A stretch of 64,000 bases of DNA from Flaccisagitta enflata (GCA_965153355.1 OZ231127.1:5518001-5582000); one strand, 5' to 3'. Numbered from the stretch's first letter, positions 19,101-28,989 are shown. Translations and numbers: made by a program. The notes: generated from the sequence alone by a model not told the origin.

Positions 19101-19971
19101 TGATGCAACTGAAGCGACAGCAAGAGGAGAGATTGACGACGCCTTCGCAAAAATGGACGTTGTCTTTATGGCAAGGCGCTGCAACATTGCGGCGCTGTTC
19201 AACGAAATCGTCGCGGAGGCGAAGATCCAGTCGGCCGACCATGCAAGGCATTTTAATTTGTCTGCAAGGTTGCAAAAAGCAAAGAAGATTGCGAGGACCT
19301 GTGGAGAGGTGCAACAATGCTATCGTGACGAGCTGCTGCAGGAGATCCTCAATAAGAGGGTCCCTCATCTTGCAGATAAATTCTGGGAAAAGCAACATGA
19401 AGCAGCCCAAAATGGTCAGTTATTTTCATTCGATAACTTGGTTCATATGATTGAGACATGGGCGGTGATTCAGCGCAACAAAGGCGCAAGCTGCAAAACA
19501 GCATCAGTGGCAGCAGTCGCAACGACAGAAAAAGAGGCGCCATCATCATATGAGGATGCCTTGACCAATGGCAAGCAAAAAGTGCAGTCGACGGACCGCT
19601 GCAACGTCTGCAGTGGAATGCATCAAACGGAAGAGTGTCATCAGTTGTTAGAGTTGGAAGTGGACGCGAGAGTTCAGAAGATCATGTCTCGACGTCTTTG
19701 CTTCCACTGCCTCGCGCCAGGACACAACGCCAAAGGGTGCGCGAACAGACCAACTTGCCAGATCTGCAAGAAGCGGCACGCGACTATTCTCCACGGGCGC
19801 ACCTACAAGAAAGAAGAAAAGGAAGAGAAGAAAGGAGAAAATAAGCAGGGAAATAAAGTACCGCTGGCTCCCTTCAAAAAGTCAGAGGATGCGGCTGCAG
19901 CACCAACGGCCCCGTCGACGACGGAGGCAGCCGATCCAACGGAAGTAATCTCTCCTAACGCCACGGCATGA
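16138..19971 (+). CDS. BEL/Pao Gag polyprotein (1277 aa)
   Basis: The structural protein forming the virus-like particle of the retrotransposon. It is one uninterrupted frame from an ATG 63 bp after the 5' LTR. Residues ~300-480 and ~620-690 are glutamine-rich, largely CAG/CAA, followed by a coiled-coil-like Gln/Arg/Glu stretch near 780-830. Residues ~930-1100 look like the BEL gag core (LSSTDFMMWKRKFKDAEKHE). Near the C-terminus there are Cys/His knuckles (CNVCSGMHQTEECH, CFHCLAPGHNAKGC, CQICKKRHATILH) for nucleic-acid binding. It ends at a TGA followed by CTG; pol resumes in the same frame 153 bp later. GC content and codon use are higher than in the surroundings. A frame of this length without a stop argues against old decay. 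Confidence 0.9.
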   Translation: MAAARNDDTVSTASTSSRVSHFGLNQCPRSNRLRAMRNDITAEMEGCRRLFDAVATCTEGTNDFDDAACESDGARHGLRDMVYDFISYARQMALDSMPGDPLRFAASTLRRIRREWDSMRFFDRENYPEGFPSNADIVNAVNNDIGNRKRPVNEFSWNSLPTDTHAARDNVNGAPTPRMRTSSPNPDGSEYLPLPAPRHGAQSPTGGQFLNLPPIQRGDAVNQWVSDLVSEIEPARASPMEQADDMLADLDDADALARGRGVINGLTPQERARRRFVNRSAERDRWGRQLEEEMRQGRRLIDDMQQQQREEEQRQQQEQQQQHQLQMQQQQLQQQRQLHRPQEQQQTMAQRQQQELLQQQQLQQLQQFRQQDQHQILQPAPQHVDQQQQQNDQQQQQQQQQQQHQQDLLLQQQQQQQQELQQRQPATQPQEQQQQRQNDAGERMQQQLQQQQQPSAAIPAVVVDPPASNDHLVESMNVSEETEEARQQRLAEQRLRMMAEGEGGGAATAPKAPIAVPLGFQQRSSSQEDKELYDRMCNFRQQQQRDEDRRAGVFNNAAEMQRRHWNSLNDGGIGGALEQRDVKLRQLSELDKQQPQHPSKDRRSIFNLNLQQRHVQPVETSVKQPMQQQQQVEQQQQQGQRQHQLQQQNEQQQHPDQQQQLQHQQWQQQRFQQQQQHQYQHHQAPAATILPTAPEVIFEKQIGSARRETGLPRQEEKVFNTAGSGGDATEAMRRRQRQEAADAKLAQQLQDKERRKVAPKKTMSGLQPKAPKVAQAPLATPQAEVIQQNQRLQQEVDSLRMQIQQRDFDLAAAREEEKQRKEEQQQRQYVRQDFDAPRFHRDDRQQQMNQQEEVGWSVKTTKKRSPVKVGGQYALTQQDPAYHQVELHQVARQPEVHVQMPNNPALDMFLERAAYNDYMRAREVGLKALERARPEKPLQELSSTDFMMWKRKFKDAEKHEGLTQMDILLELPKWFAGPAKEIIETATIDATEATARGEIDDAFAKMDVVFMARRCNIAALFNEIVAEAKIQSADHARHFNLSARLQKAKKIARTCGEVQQCYRDELLQEILNKRVPHLADKFWEKQHEAAQNGQLFSFDNLVHMIETWAVIQRNKGASCKTASVAAVATTEKEAPSSYEDALTNGKQKVQSTDRCNVCSGMHQTEECHQLLELEVDARVQKIMSRRLCFHCLAPGHNAKGCANRPTCQICKKRHATILHGRTYKKEEKEEKKGENKQGNKVPLAPFKKSEDAAAAPTAPSTTEAADPTEVISPNATA

Positions 19972-20170
19972 CTGGCGGCGACGGCAACGTCGCGGTCCGT
20001 CTCTTCATTCGACGACGTTGTCCGTCCGATTGTTCCAGTGACTATTATAAACAATTCTTCGGTGCACAGAGGACGATATATGCTATGATCGACTCAGGCG
20101 CTGATCGCGACGTAATCAGTACCAGTGTTATTCGCAGCTTCTGATTCCAACAAAACAGTGCAAATGACGG
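19972..20170 (+). pseudogene. Protease start of pol, frameshifted
   Basis: After the gag stop the same frame reads RPIVPVTIINNSSVHRGRYM and then stops at 20084-20086. The protease active-site motif (AMIDSGADRDVIS, 20082-20120) lies in another frame, which stops at 20142-20144. The continuation returns to the gag frame at about 20125-20160. At least two small indels therefore disrupt the protease, unless programmed frameshifting is involved, which the pattern does not suggest. Confidence 0.7.
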
Positions 20171-21906
20171 TGATTACTGTGGGAAGTCATGTTGTTGAGG
20201 ATCGTTTCATCGCATCATTCACCATGCAATCGGTCGACGAGGAATATGTCGTCGACATCAATGACGCGTTGGTGGGTGATTTGTTAACAAGTGAACGCGA
20301 TATTCCTCCTTTTCTCCGCGACCTATCCGACCAGCCTCACATCGGAGAAATAAAGTTTCCAGAAGCAGAAGGCGGTGTGATGATGATCATCGGAGCGGCG
20401 CATGCGGACGCCGCCGTCGCTCAAGAAATCCGCCGAGGGCCTTCAGGATCCTTGACTTGCTTCAGATGCTTGTTCGGTTGGACTGTGTGTGGAAAAACGG
20501 GGAAGAGGGGGCGAGATTTTGCGTCGATCAACGCCATCGCAACGGATGATCGCATCCTTAACGACAGCATCGATCGCATCCTCGACAATCGCGTCTTCAA
20601 CAGCAACATTGACCGCATCTTCTACCATGACTTTGCATCACCAATCGTCTCGCAAGAGGAGATGGGCGATTCCCTTGAAAACATCAGAGCGTGCAAAATG
20701 TTAGAGGAAAAGACATACCTTTGCCCAATTGCAGCAAAGAATCCTCTTCCTAAACCGGAAGTAACGCAAGACGTCTTGGAGGAGGCGCGCAAACAGCTCG
20801 TCAAGTCAATGCAGCGGCAACATTATTCCGACGTTTTCGAACAATTGGAGTTGGGAAAAACCTTTAAGCCAGGAAGCCGTCGTGACTTTATCATCAAGAA
20901 TAAGGAGGTGCTAAAGTTGAACCCTTTCGTCGATGACGACGGCATCCTTCGCGTCGGCAGCCGATTGGAGAATGCCGACATCGCACATGACGCTAAATTT
21001 CCCTTCATCCTTCCGCCAAAAGACGAGAATGTGAAATCATTAACTCGCCATTATCATCATAATGATTTTCACGCGGGTGCAAAGCATACATTGTGCCAAT
21101 TACGCCAATTTGTGTGGATTACAGAAGGTCTTCAGGCTGTCAAGAGCGTCGTCAACACGTGCTTTAGATGCCAGAAGAACTTTAAAAAGAACGCGAATCA
21201 GCGAATGGCTAATCTTCCATCAAATCGCATCAATCCTGCACCTGTTCTTACAGAGACCGGATTGGATACGTCAGCCGATGCGATAGTAAATGCAATCATC
21301 CGCTTTGCAGCAAGGCGCCCAGGAATCAACCGATTCACTTTAGACTGTAGAACTGATCTAGTCATCGGTCTCTTCAAGCGCCATTTTGCTTCCATCTCTA
21401 TTGGCGCCATCCTTCACGTCGATGCCTTCAACACTGCTGTCGTCGATGTTGAAGGAATTCTCAACTGTCGTCCTCTGACAGCGCTCAGTGATGATTCAAA
21501 TGATTATGAGGCCCTCACACCGAATCATGTCCTCAATCCATCAACATCCGACAACGCCTCTCTGGACCTGGCGCAACAAGGCGTCAACTCTGACGCCGAC
21601 TCAGCGAAGATTCAATGGAGGCGTGCGCAATCGCGTGTGGATGCGTTTTGGAAATCGTGGAGGGTCGAATATTTGTCGCTTCTTCACGCGCGAAGCAAAT
21701 GGTCGAGATCCGAGAGAGACTTTGCGGTCGACAACATGGTCGTCGTCATGGACGAAACGCTGCCTCGTCACAATTGGAGTTTAGGACGCGTCATGGGTGT
21801 CGAGGGATCATCAGCCCATGTCCGGAGGGCTTTTTCTCGACGCCAAGATGAAGAGATCGCGACGAAAGACCGCATAAAGCTTCTGCGGCTGGGATTGGAT
21901 TCATAA
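20125..21906 (+). CDS. Shortened BEL/Pao pol: protease remnant, integrase remnant, DUF5641
   Basis: An open frame of 593 codons in the gag frame. Residues ~1-130 match the C-terminal half of a DUF1758-type protease, ending CFRCLFGWTVCGKTG. Residues ~200-290 are the region usually found just before integrase (LNPFVDDDGILRVGSRLENA). An integrase zinc region follows (RHYHHNDFHAG, then CFRCQ), then a partial integrase core (TLDCRTDLVIGLF) without the usual APHWGG-E segment that carries the catalytic Glu. The C-terminal ~110 residues resemble DUF5641 (WRVEYLSLLHARSKWSRSER, NWSLGRVMGV). Reverse transcriptase and RNase H, normally ~600-700 residues, are absent between residues ~190 and 215. The remaining parts stay in one frame, so the losses were in frame or kept under constraint. 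Confidence 0.85.
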   Translation: MLFAASDSNKTVQMTVITVGSHVVEDRFIASFTMQSVDEEYVVDINDALVGDLLTSERDIPPFLRDLSDQPHIGEIKFPEAEGGVMMIIGAAHADAAVAQEIRRGPSGSLTCFRCLFGWTVCGKTGKRGRDFASINAIATDDRILNDSIDRILDNRVFNSNIDRIFYHDFASPIVSQEEMGDSLENIRACKMLEEKTYLCPIAAKNPLPKPEVTQDVLEEARKQLVKSMQRQHYSDVFEQLELGKTFKPGSRRDFIIKNKEVLKLNPFVDDDGILRVGSRLENADIAHDAKFPFILPPKDENVKSLTRHYHHNDFHAGAKHTLCQLRQFVWITEGLQAVKSVVNTCFRCQKNFKKNANQRMANLPSNRINPAPVLTETGLDTSADAIVNAIIRFAARRPGINRFTLDCRTDLVIGLFKRHFASISIGAILHVDAFNTAVVDVEGILNCRPLTALSDDSNDYEALTPNHVLNPSTSDNASLDLAQQGVNSDADSAKIQWRRAQSRVDAFWKSWRVEYLSLLHARSKWSRSERDFAVDNMVVVMDETLPRHNWSLGRVMGVEGSSAHVRRAFSRRQDEEIATKDRIKLLRLGLDS

Positions 21907-22988
21907 AAACGCTAAGTTTTGAGAGAGAGAGAAAAGGCGCATGGGCCTGTCCATTAGTAACTATAGATATGAGTGATTGAAACTCTGACTTGTTATATTT
22001 ACAAAGAGTTGTTATTATTCATATTTGGTTCTGATTATCCATGCTTTCATCTGTCCTCTTGTCAATTATGTTATCCATTTCCATTAACACATCAAAAACA
22101 CTGATTCATTCGCTCTGTCTACATGTACATATGATTGTGCCAAAATCCGTTCTTATCATTATCAGTTCGCGTTAACGAACATTTCAAAGCTTCCGCTGAC
22201 GACGTTGTTCCATCTGCGAAGTCAGTCTACATCTTGAAGTCGCTCGTCGGAGTCAAGATGTCCCGTCAGCATCCGGCTCCACCTGCGCCTTTCGATGCGG
22301 TCGCCGTTGACGACATCATTCATCGCCTTTCGCCCACGAGTCGACGAGATGTTGGAACCGGAATGACCCGCCGTCTCTGTAATGGAGAAGGCGCAGTGTG
22401 TGGTCGTTCCATGATGCTTATTAATTTTTCTTTTACTTGACAGATTCGTTTTTATATATAGTTAGTAATTTATTTAATTTTGTCTTGTTGTGTTTGGTTC
22501 TTTGGAACATGTACATTTGTTGTGTTTGTTTTTAGACATGGTCTTTTTAGTCATTATTACGAATACTTTCGTATGACATGTTTTAGTAGTATGCCCCTAC
22601 TCATTATTTTCCACTCTCAAGTCAAATCCCAGGCTTGGAGTGCTCCAAGGCCCGTTCCCCTTTCCCCCCCCCCTTCCCCTTAACTTTTTCAGAACGGGTG
22701 CCTCAACCTCCTCGTCGCCGCCTCGTCTCTATCCGCGTCATCGTGATCGTTGAAAATTTGCTGATGGTGGATCCTTTCCGGACGGGAATCATCTTTCGTG
22801 CAGTCGTCGATCTGTTGATAGTTAGGGTGGGGATGTAAGAGGCGGTGGACGGGGGGGGAGGGGCGGGGGCTGTATCTATGTAAATTTTTTTTTAAGGAAG
22901 GTAGTATCGGTTTTTTAGTAGGGTTTCCCCGACTGGAAACTAGATGTCAGATTTTTGAAATTCGTGAAATTCCAAAAATGGGGCAGAA
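21907..22988 (+). other. BEL/Pao 3' internal region
   Basis: About 1080 bp between pol and the 3' LTR. A ~100-codon frame near 22135-22440 has base composition like gag (RQHPAPPAPFDAVAVDD), possibly a remnant of coding sequence; no domain is recognised. The purine-rich AAAAATGGGGCAGAA just before the 3' LTR is the likely polypurine tract. Confidence 0.5.
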
Positions 22989-23905
22989 TGTTAGAAATGT
23001 ACGTCCGTCCGTTTATTGGGTATGTGTGCTTTTGTTTCTTTTGCGTGCTTTTGGCTTTTCTTCTTTCTCTATCATTCAATGCCGGTGTCTTTTGTTTCTC
23101 GCCATTTTTTATATTGAACGCTAGATGGGTAACCATATGGTTGCGCCTTGTATTTTGTGCCATTTGTTTTTATTACGTAGGCATACATACGTAACTCGTC
23201 TTTCGTATCATCCAATTTTTGGATTGATTGATTTTATTTATTTGCGGCATTGCTTCCTAAAGTGATTGATTGATTTTTCGTGATTGATTGAATGTGCCCT
23301 TGGAATTTGCTAATTTCAATAATCTCTCATCTTTTTATTGCAGATGAACTTATGAACGGACAATTAACGTTAATTTGACTTCGACAGACTGTGGGTTGAA
23401 ACCAACGAAAGTGGGCCTAAAAGTAAGTTTTATAGACGCGTCTTTGCTTTTATTAACGTTGTTTTTATCTTGTCTTCCGGTCTGTTATTTTTGTCTTTTG
23501 CCCTTTTGCATTTTTATCGCCGGATTTTAGTATGGTTTTTATCGCTTGCCCGATCAGCTTACTATGGGGATGATATGGATGAATCTAATGGGATAGGCCG
23601 GGGCAGGGGCAGGTATTATCAGGTGGCATGGGCTCTGAAGAAGATGAACATGTTGTCATGTGCTGTTTCTGTCCTTTATTGTGTCCTGTCTCGATTTCAT
23701 GTTATCTTTTGCGTTTGCTGATCAAAATTAACGCCCACTTTCCCTTTCATTTTTCCCCCTCTCTTCAGTTGTTGAAATTTTTTATGGAATAAACGAGACG
23801 ATCGCCTTCCTATTTTCCAATCGGCCAACTTTCTTTCACCACAAGTCGTCAGTCAGATAGACGCTCATAGACAGTGCCAGTTGAAACTCGTGGGCGTAAT
23901 TTATA
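22989..23905 (+). repeat. 3' LTR (917 bp)
   Basis: Same sequence as 15158-16074 apart from two homopolymer-length differences, and followed at once by the ATGGT target copy at 23906-23910. A minus-strand open frame running from LINE-A into this LTR is not a gene. Confidence 0.93.
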
Positions 23906-24256
23906 ATGGTAATATTGCTCCAATGCCATTTTATGATGGTCATCAAAACAGCACTTATCCCCATGTAATAATTCGTGGAATGGTACATTGATAGATGCAA
24001 GATTTTCTTTCATCTCTTCGCGAAAATGAGTTAAATCAGAATCTGCTAGTTTTTTCCAATTGATAAAAGGATTCAGCTTTGGTTTACATGTATGTGATTC
24101 AACAATTTTTGCATGTAAATCAAACTCGATGGGACTGTGATCTGAAAGGTTGTTACCATACGATGATATTCGCACATTGTTAATAATACCTTTCAAGTCT
24201 TCACTTAATAGAACACAATCAATCAATGTGAAAGATTTAGGCTATGATTTAGGCTT
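23906..24256 (-). pseudogene. LINE-A, 5'-truncated part: end of endonuclease domain
   Basis: The minus-strand frame begins near 24245 (SFTLIDCVLLSEDLKG) and contains SDHSPIEFDLH, the conserved SDHxP motif near the end of an APE-type endonuclease. It then leads towards the reverse transcriptase ORF continued at 15157. The rest of the endonuclease is absent: the copy begins here against LINE-B sequence at 24257, as expected for 5' truncation during target-primed reverse transcription. Short TTAGGC duplications sit at the junction. Confidence 0.82.
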
Positions 24257-25258
24257 ATGAAGTCAAGGGTAGCATGGGTGGTGTTGTGCCCGGAGCGAAA
24301 GCCATACTGTGATTCAAAGAGTATTTCATAACGGACCAGGAAATCAAAAACTTTGTTGTAAATGAGACGCTCAATAATTTTAGAGAAGATTGGTAGCAAT
24401 GATATTGGTCTATAATTTTCATACAAGTGTTTGTCCCCTTTTAACTTGTAGACTGGGATGACTCTGGCTACTTTACCATTTTCTGGGAAGATTCCTGTTT
24501 TTTGAGAGCAGTTTACTAGATGAGCTAGTACTGGGGCAATTATACCAATGTCACTAAGAACAATATTCTGTTGGAAGCCATTTGGGTCAGTACTTGTCTT
24601 GGCAGTGAATTTTTCGCATACTTCTAATACTTCTTCATGGGTTACGTCACTCAGGAGAAGAGAATTGGAATTTTTGACAGAGTGCTTTTGGAGATAGTGG
24701 TGAGAGTCATGCTTAGGTTTTCCAACACTTTCATTTGTCTCAGGTCCTATACTAGCATAATACGAATTGATGTTGTTGGCATTAGTCTGAGAGTCATTTA
24801 TCATTGAGCCATTATAATAGAAATCAGTTGTTGTGTCTTCTTTGTTACTCATTTTATTAGTTGCTTTTTTAATGATATTCCAGTGTTTTTTTATGTTTCC
24901 AAAGCATTCAGATATTTTTTGGCTAAGATACTGTTTCTCAGCTTTTCGAATTTTGGATACTATTTCATTTCTCAATTTTTTGAAGTCATTCCGTCTATGT
25001 TTTTGTTTGGCAAGCCTATCTCTTCGTCTAATATCTGCTAGTATCTCAGTGTTCATCCAGGGCTCACGGTAGTGGCGGTTTGATCCTTTTTTGAATGTTT
25101 TTGTTGTGATAGTTTCATTGTAGTGAAAGCCATATTTTTGTTGAATCATATCGTATATAATGTTAGGATCATTCTGTTCATAAACATCATTCCAGTCTTC
25201 TCTTCTTAACCTGCCCTTTCTTTCAACATTGCCTGATTGTGTGAAAAATGATTTAGTT
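24257..25258 (-). pseudogene. LINE-B, 5' part: linker and N-terminal reverse transcriptase
   Basis: The minus-strand frame (about 25240 down to 24257) reads REPWMNTEILADIRRRDRLA, a linker typical between endonuclease and reverse transcriptase. Then come VIPVYKLKGDKHLYENYRPI and ESQYGFRSGHNTTHATLDFI, reverse transcriptase motifs. The frame resumes at 13226 (DEIKRAYIK) on the other side of LINE-A. There is an in-frame TAA just upstream near 25258 and no endonuclease, so LINE-B is itself 5'-truncated or degraded. Confidence 0.85.
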
Positions 25259-25559
25259 TATGATAAAGGTCAATGTACCTCTTTGCCTTACTAGGTGAGG
25301 TTAAATTTGACGTACAGTTACACCCCGCAGTAAAACGGACCCAACCCGAGCAGCCAATAACAGCTGTTACAGCTGCTGCTGCTGCTCCTGCTGCCGCTGG
25401 CCATCACTGGCCGAGTGGCCGACTCCTCTTCATTTGTATGCTTCCTCATCTCTTCTCCGAAACTACTCATCACATTCCTTCTTGGTCAGTATATTCACAT
25501 AATTCCTTTTCTTAAATAACATTCTTGCTCCTCACTCGACCTTGCCCGTTGTGGTTGTG
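25259..25559. other. Left-over sequence between LINE-B and (CTT)n
   Basis: It contains GTTACACCCCGCAGTAAAACGG (resembling 8722-8750) and a short GCTGCT run. No gene is seen. Confidence 0.4.
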
Positions 25560-25702
25560 CTTCTTCTTCTTCTTCTTCTTCTTCTTCTTCTTCTTCTTCT
25601 TCTTCTTCTTCTTCTTCTTCTTCTTCTTCTTCTTCTTCTTCTTCTTCTTCTTCTTCTTCTTCTTCTTCTTCTTCTTCTTCTTCTTCTTCTTCTTCTTCTT
25701 CT
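25560..25702 (+). repeat. (CTT)n microsatellite
   Basis: About 47 consecutive CTT/TTC triplets. Poly-Leu, poly-Phe and poly-Ser frames are artefacts. Confidence 0.98.
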
Positions 25703-25992
25703 TTGCCCCATTACCCCTTATTTGTACCCCTCCCCCCTTCGTGTGTTGCCGTTTGAATCTTTCACCCCCCCCCCACCTCCCCAGCCTTCCTTACCCCCAC
25801 CGATCTCCTAACTATCTACGTATCTCGTCCAGAAGTTAGTCTCGCTCCAATTCACGGTCAGATTTCCTCAGCCAGTCTGCCTGTCTGTCTGTCTGTCCAT
25901 CTGTATTTCCTCTGTCTGTCTTCAAGAAATGATTGACGTTGCGTAGGAATTGAGGAAGTTCCCTCGCATAATTCTCAATTACTTTCCAGTCC

Positions 25993-26000
<8 letters not shown>

Positions 26001-26053
<53 letters not shown>
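26001..26053 (+). repeat. (CT)n microsatellite
   Basis: A CT dinucleotide run of about 53 bp next to the following minisatellite. Confidence 0.95.
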
Positions 26054-26057
<4 letters not shown>

Positions 26058-26079
26058 CCCCTCCCGTCACCTTTCTTCT

Positions 26080-26690
26080 CCGATCACCACCCTTTTCCCA
26101 TCGGCACCCCCATCTCATCATCATGCATCACCCGTTTCCTGTCACCACCCACGCCCTATCACCGCTCCTTTCCCTTCATCACCTCCTCCCCGTCACCACC
26201 CACGCCCTAACGCCACTCCTTTCCTGTCACCATCTTCTTCCCGTCTCCACCTTTTTCCCGTCACCACCCACGCCCTATCTCCACTCCTTTTCCTTCACCA
26301 CCTCCTCCCCGTCACCACCTTTTTCCCGTCATCACTCGTTTCCCTTCATCACCTCCTCCCCGTCACCACCTTATTCCCGTCATCACCTCCTCCCCGTCAC
26401 CACCCACGCCCTATCACCACTCCTTTCCCTTCACCACCTCCTCCCCGTCACCACCTTTTTCCCGTCACCACCCACGCCCTATCACCACTCCTTTCCCGTC
26501 ACCACCTTTTTCCCCGTCACCACCTTTTTCCCCTTCACCACCTTTTTCCCATCACCACCCACGCCCTAACACCACTCCTTCCCCTTCACCACCTCCTCCC
26601 CATCACCACCCACGCCCTAACATCATTCCTTCCCCGTCACCACCTCCTCCCCGTCACCACCTTTTTCCCATCACCACCCACGCCTCCCTG
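26080..26690 (+). repeat. GTCACCACC minisatellite
   Basis: About 600 bp of alternating modules CGTCACCACCTTTTTCC, CGTCACCACCCACGCCCTAT and TTCACCACCTCCTCCC. It has higher-order structure (two to three unit types shuffled) and Pro/Ser/His-rich open frames that are not genes. Confidence 0.88.
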
Positions 26691-27221
26691 CTTATCGATC
26701 TGTTGATGGATAACTTCCATATATCGTACAACCGTTCACATTTAAAATCTTTTGGCAGCGCGTAACATGATATTGTTTTGGCTTCCGGGTTCGTTTATCC
26801 AAATGTTGCTCCGTGTCATCGTCACTCTTTTATTGCGAGCTTGAAGCTTTAGCAGGGCAGAATGACTTTCAATGATAAGAATGTCTCATTTACTTCAGAA
26901 TGACTTTTAATGATTAGCATGTCTCATTTGCTTTATCTCGATTGTCCAGCATCATCAAACGCAATGCACTAAATAAACCATCTAGTAAATAGAAATCCCT
27001 TTTATCTGGAGCAATACACAAACTTTGAAAACGCGTTGTCCCTGAAACTGAAAGGATTAGGCTACAGGCCCTGGCAATAGTTACTTAGTCGCGTAGGAGG
27101 GACTCTTCAAAATCAGCCCAATCTGGTTGTCATGGCTTCATTCGATTAGAAGCTGAGGTCTTCCAAAGTTGATGGTTAAAATTTAGAAAGATTTCTATGT
27201 CCTCGATAGTGATATTTGTCT
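26691..27221. other. No feature seen
   Basis: Unique-looking AT-rich sequence. The motif ACTTAGTCGCGTAGGAGGGACTCT at 27085-27108 may be a diverged remnant of the AGTCGCG hairpin family. Confidence 0.35.
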
Positions 27222-27440
27222 AGTCGCGTGTTACGCGACTCTATACCTCGCTTTGTTCGTCCGCTGGTTGCTTGGTTGGTCAGTTGGTTGCTTGGTTGGT
27301 CAGTTGGTTGTTTGGTTGGTCATATTTTACTTTTTCTGCGGTCTTGGGCCTCATAGCTCCAGCCCAAAAACTCTAATGACCTCAAATACGGTCCCTGCCC
27401 TTTTGCACGCGACTTGGGTAGCCATATATCCGGCCTTTTT
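27222..27440 (+). mobile_element. AGTCGCG hairpin-family element, complete copy a
   Basis: The 5' hairpin AGTCGCGTGTTACGCGACT is followed by CTATA, a GGTTGCTTGGTTGGTCAGTT repeat and CATATTTTACTTTTTCTGCGG. The 3' end GCACGCGACT (27405-27414) is the complement of the first stem arm AGTCGCGTG(T/C), and GTAGCCATATATCCGGCCTTTT closes the copy. About 220 bp, non-coding. Confidence 0.7.
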
Positions 27441-28094
27441 GAGGTATCAAAACTGAACATGTTACATAGAACATATTGCGCTCAAATCCCTCAGGTCTTT
27501 TTTTTTCGCCTTCAAAATGGGAGGGGAAAAGCTGTAATTCATTTGATCCCGTTTCAGTGTCTAAAAAGCTGTCTTAAAAAAAAACTTGATATATATCATC
27601 TGTTAGAAATTGTTAACGTGTAACTTTAGACATCGATAATCCAGTAAAAGTCCATTTAACTATTTTTCTAAAGACCGCGACAGGTGGAAGCGTTTAAATC
27701 AACAACACCTGAAACACCCATACAAAAATCTATTCGTTCGTACCAAAGAACACCTTATTCGATAAAAAAAAAGAAAGAAAAACGCGACAGATGCTGGCTC
27801 AAACAAAGATTCATGACACCAAATAACGTTGAAAAGAATTTCAATGAGAACATTACGAAAAAAAACCCGACTGATTGACCCGGCTGGATTACAAACGCTC
27901 ATGATGAGAAACAAAGTGAACATAATACTCGCCAATAATCAAATGTCGTGACGTTTTGACGGAGTGACCAAAATTGCAAAAAGTGGCCTTTAAAGTCGCG
28001 TTTAAGCGACCAAAATGAAGATCGACAAACGGGAAATAAAAGAAAAAAGCTGGTGGAAACAACAACATCATTAACAACAGAAACACAGAAACAC

Positions 28095-28095
<1 letters not shown>
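27441..28095. other. No gene; one stray hairpin
   Basis: AT-rich sequence. AAGTCGCGTTTAAGCGACC near 27991 is another AGTCGCG-type hairpin, but family flanks are not recognisable. Confidence 0.35.
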
Positions 28096-28157
<62 letters not shown>

Positions 28158-28214
28158 CCACAACCACAACCACAACCACAACCACAACCACAACAACAAC
28201 GACACCAACAACAA
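28096..28214 (+). repeat. (CAA)n microsatellite
   Basis: CAA triplets with an internal CAACCA hexanucleotide block. It is complementary to the larger GTT array 150 bp downstream. Confidence 0.96.
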
Positions 28215-28360
28215 CAACCACCTCAAAAAGCGTGAATTTCGCCTTCGGCCTCGAATGATCAATGGTAATTTTTAATCCCTCGCAAAAACAGAAATTAATG
28301 ATAGCCAAATCCTTTGATTACGTCAAGGAGATGAAAGCCTTGGATCTAAATAACCCTTTC

Positions 28361-28361
28361 C

Positions 28362-28407
<46 letters not shown>

Positions 28408-28409
28408 GG

Positions 28410-28493
<84 letters not shown>

Positions 28494-28627
28494 TTGTTGT
28501 TGTTGTTGTTGTCGATGTTGTTGTCGTGGTCGCTGGCGTTGTTGTTGTTGATGTAGTTGTTAATGTTGTTGTTGTTGTCGTCGTCGTCGTCGTTGTTGTT
28601 GTTGCTGTTGTTTTTGTTGTTGTTGTT

Positions 28628-28708
<81 letters not shown>
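28361..28708 (+). repeat. (GTT)n microsatellite
   Basis: About 350 bp of GTT/TTG triplets with interruptions (GTGG, GTCGTC, TGATGTAG). Poly-Val, poly-Leu and poly-Asn frames are artefacts. Confidence 0.97.
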
Positions 28709-28989
28709 ATCATTATTGCTGCACAAATAAAACTCACCTTCTCGTCTGACGCGATCAATTTTCACGCTAAAAGACGCAGTTTGATTATTTTGTTGAGATG
28801 CGCGGAAAACAAGTTCATAACGATCATTATTGTTGATGTTGTTGTTTTTGTTGTTGATGTTGTATCGTTGGTGAAAATCGGACTGTTTTGGGTGCCATGC
28901 TTCTAAGTTGGAGCTGAGAGAAAATCCACGAGATCGAGACAACGTTGAGGCCAAATCTTCCGCAGTAACTGTGAGGGGGAGAAAGGGAA

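Larger units (their letters stand above)
15158..23905 (+). mobile_element. BEL/Pao LTR retrotransposon, non-autonomous, recent insertion
   Basis: An 8748-bp element with two 917-bp LTRs, a 5-bp target duplication, a long intact gag and a shortened pol. The family is identified from pol: a DUF1758-type aspartic protease segment, a pre-integrase H/C zinc region and a C-terminal DUF5641-like domain, all typical of BEL/Pao. Reverse transcriptase and RNase H are missing and the integrase core is incomplete. The element sits in antisense orientation inside LINE-A. The near-identical LTRs show a recent insertion, so its replication proteins probably came from a complete relative. Confidence 0.92.

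Noticed and set aside
22135-22440. Envelope-like third ORF of the BEL/Pao element
   Set aside because: Only ~100 codons, no signal or membrane segment; kept as an unexplained 3' internal region.
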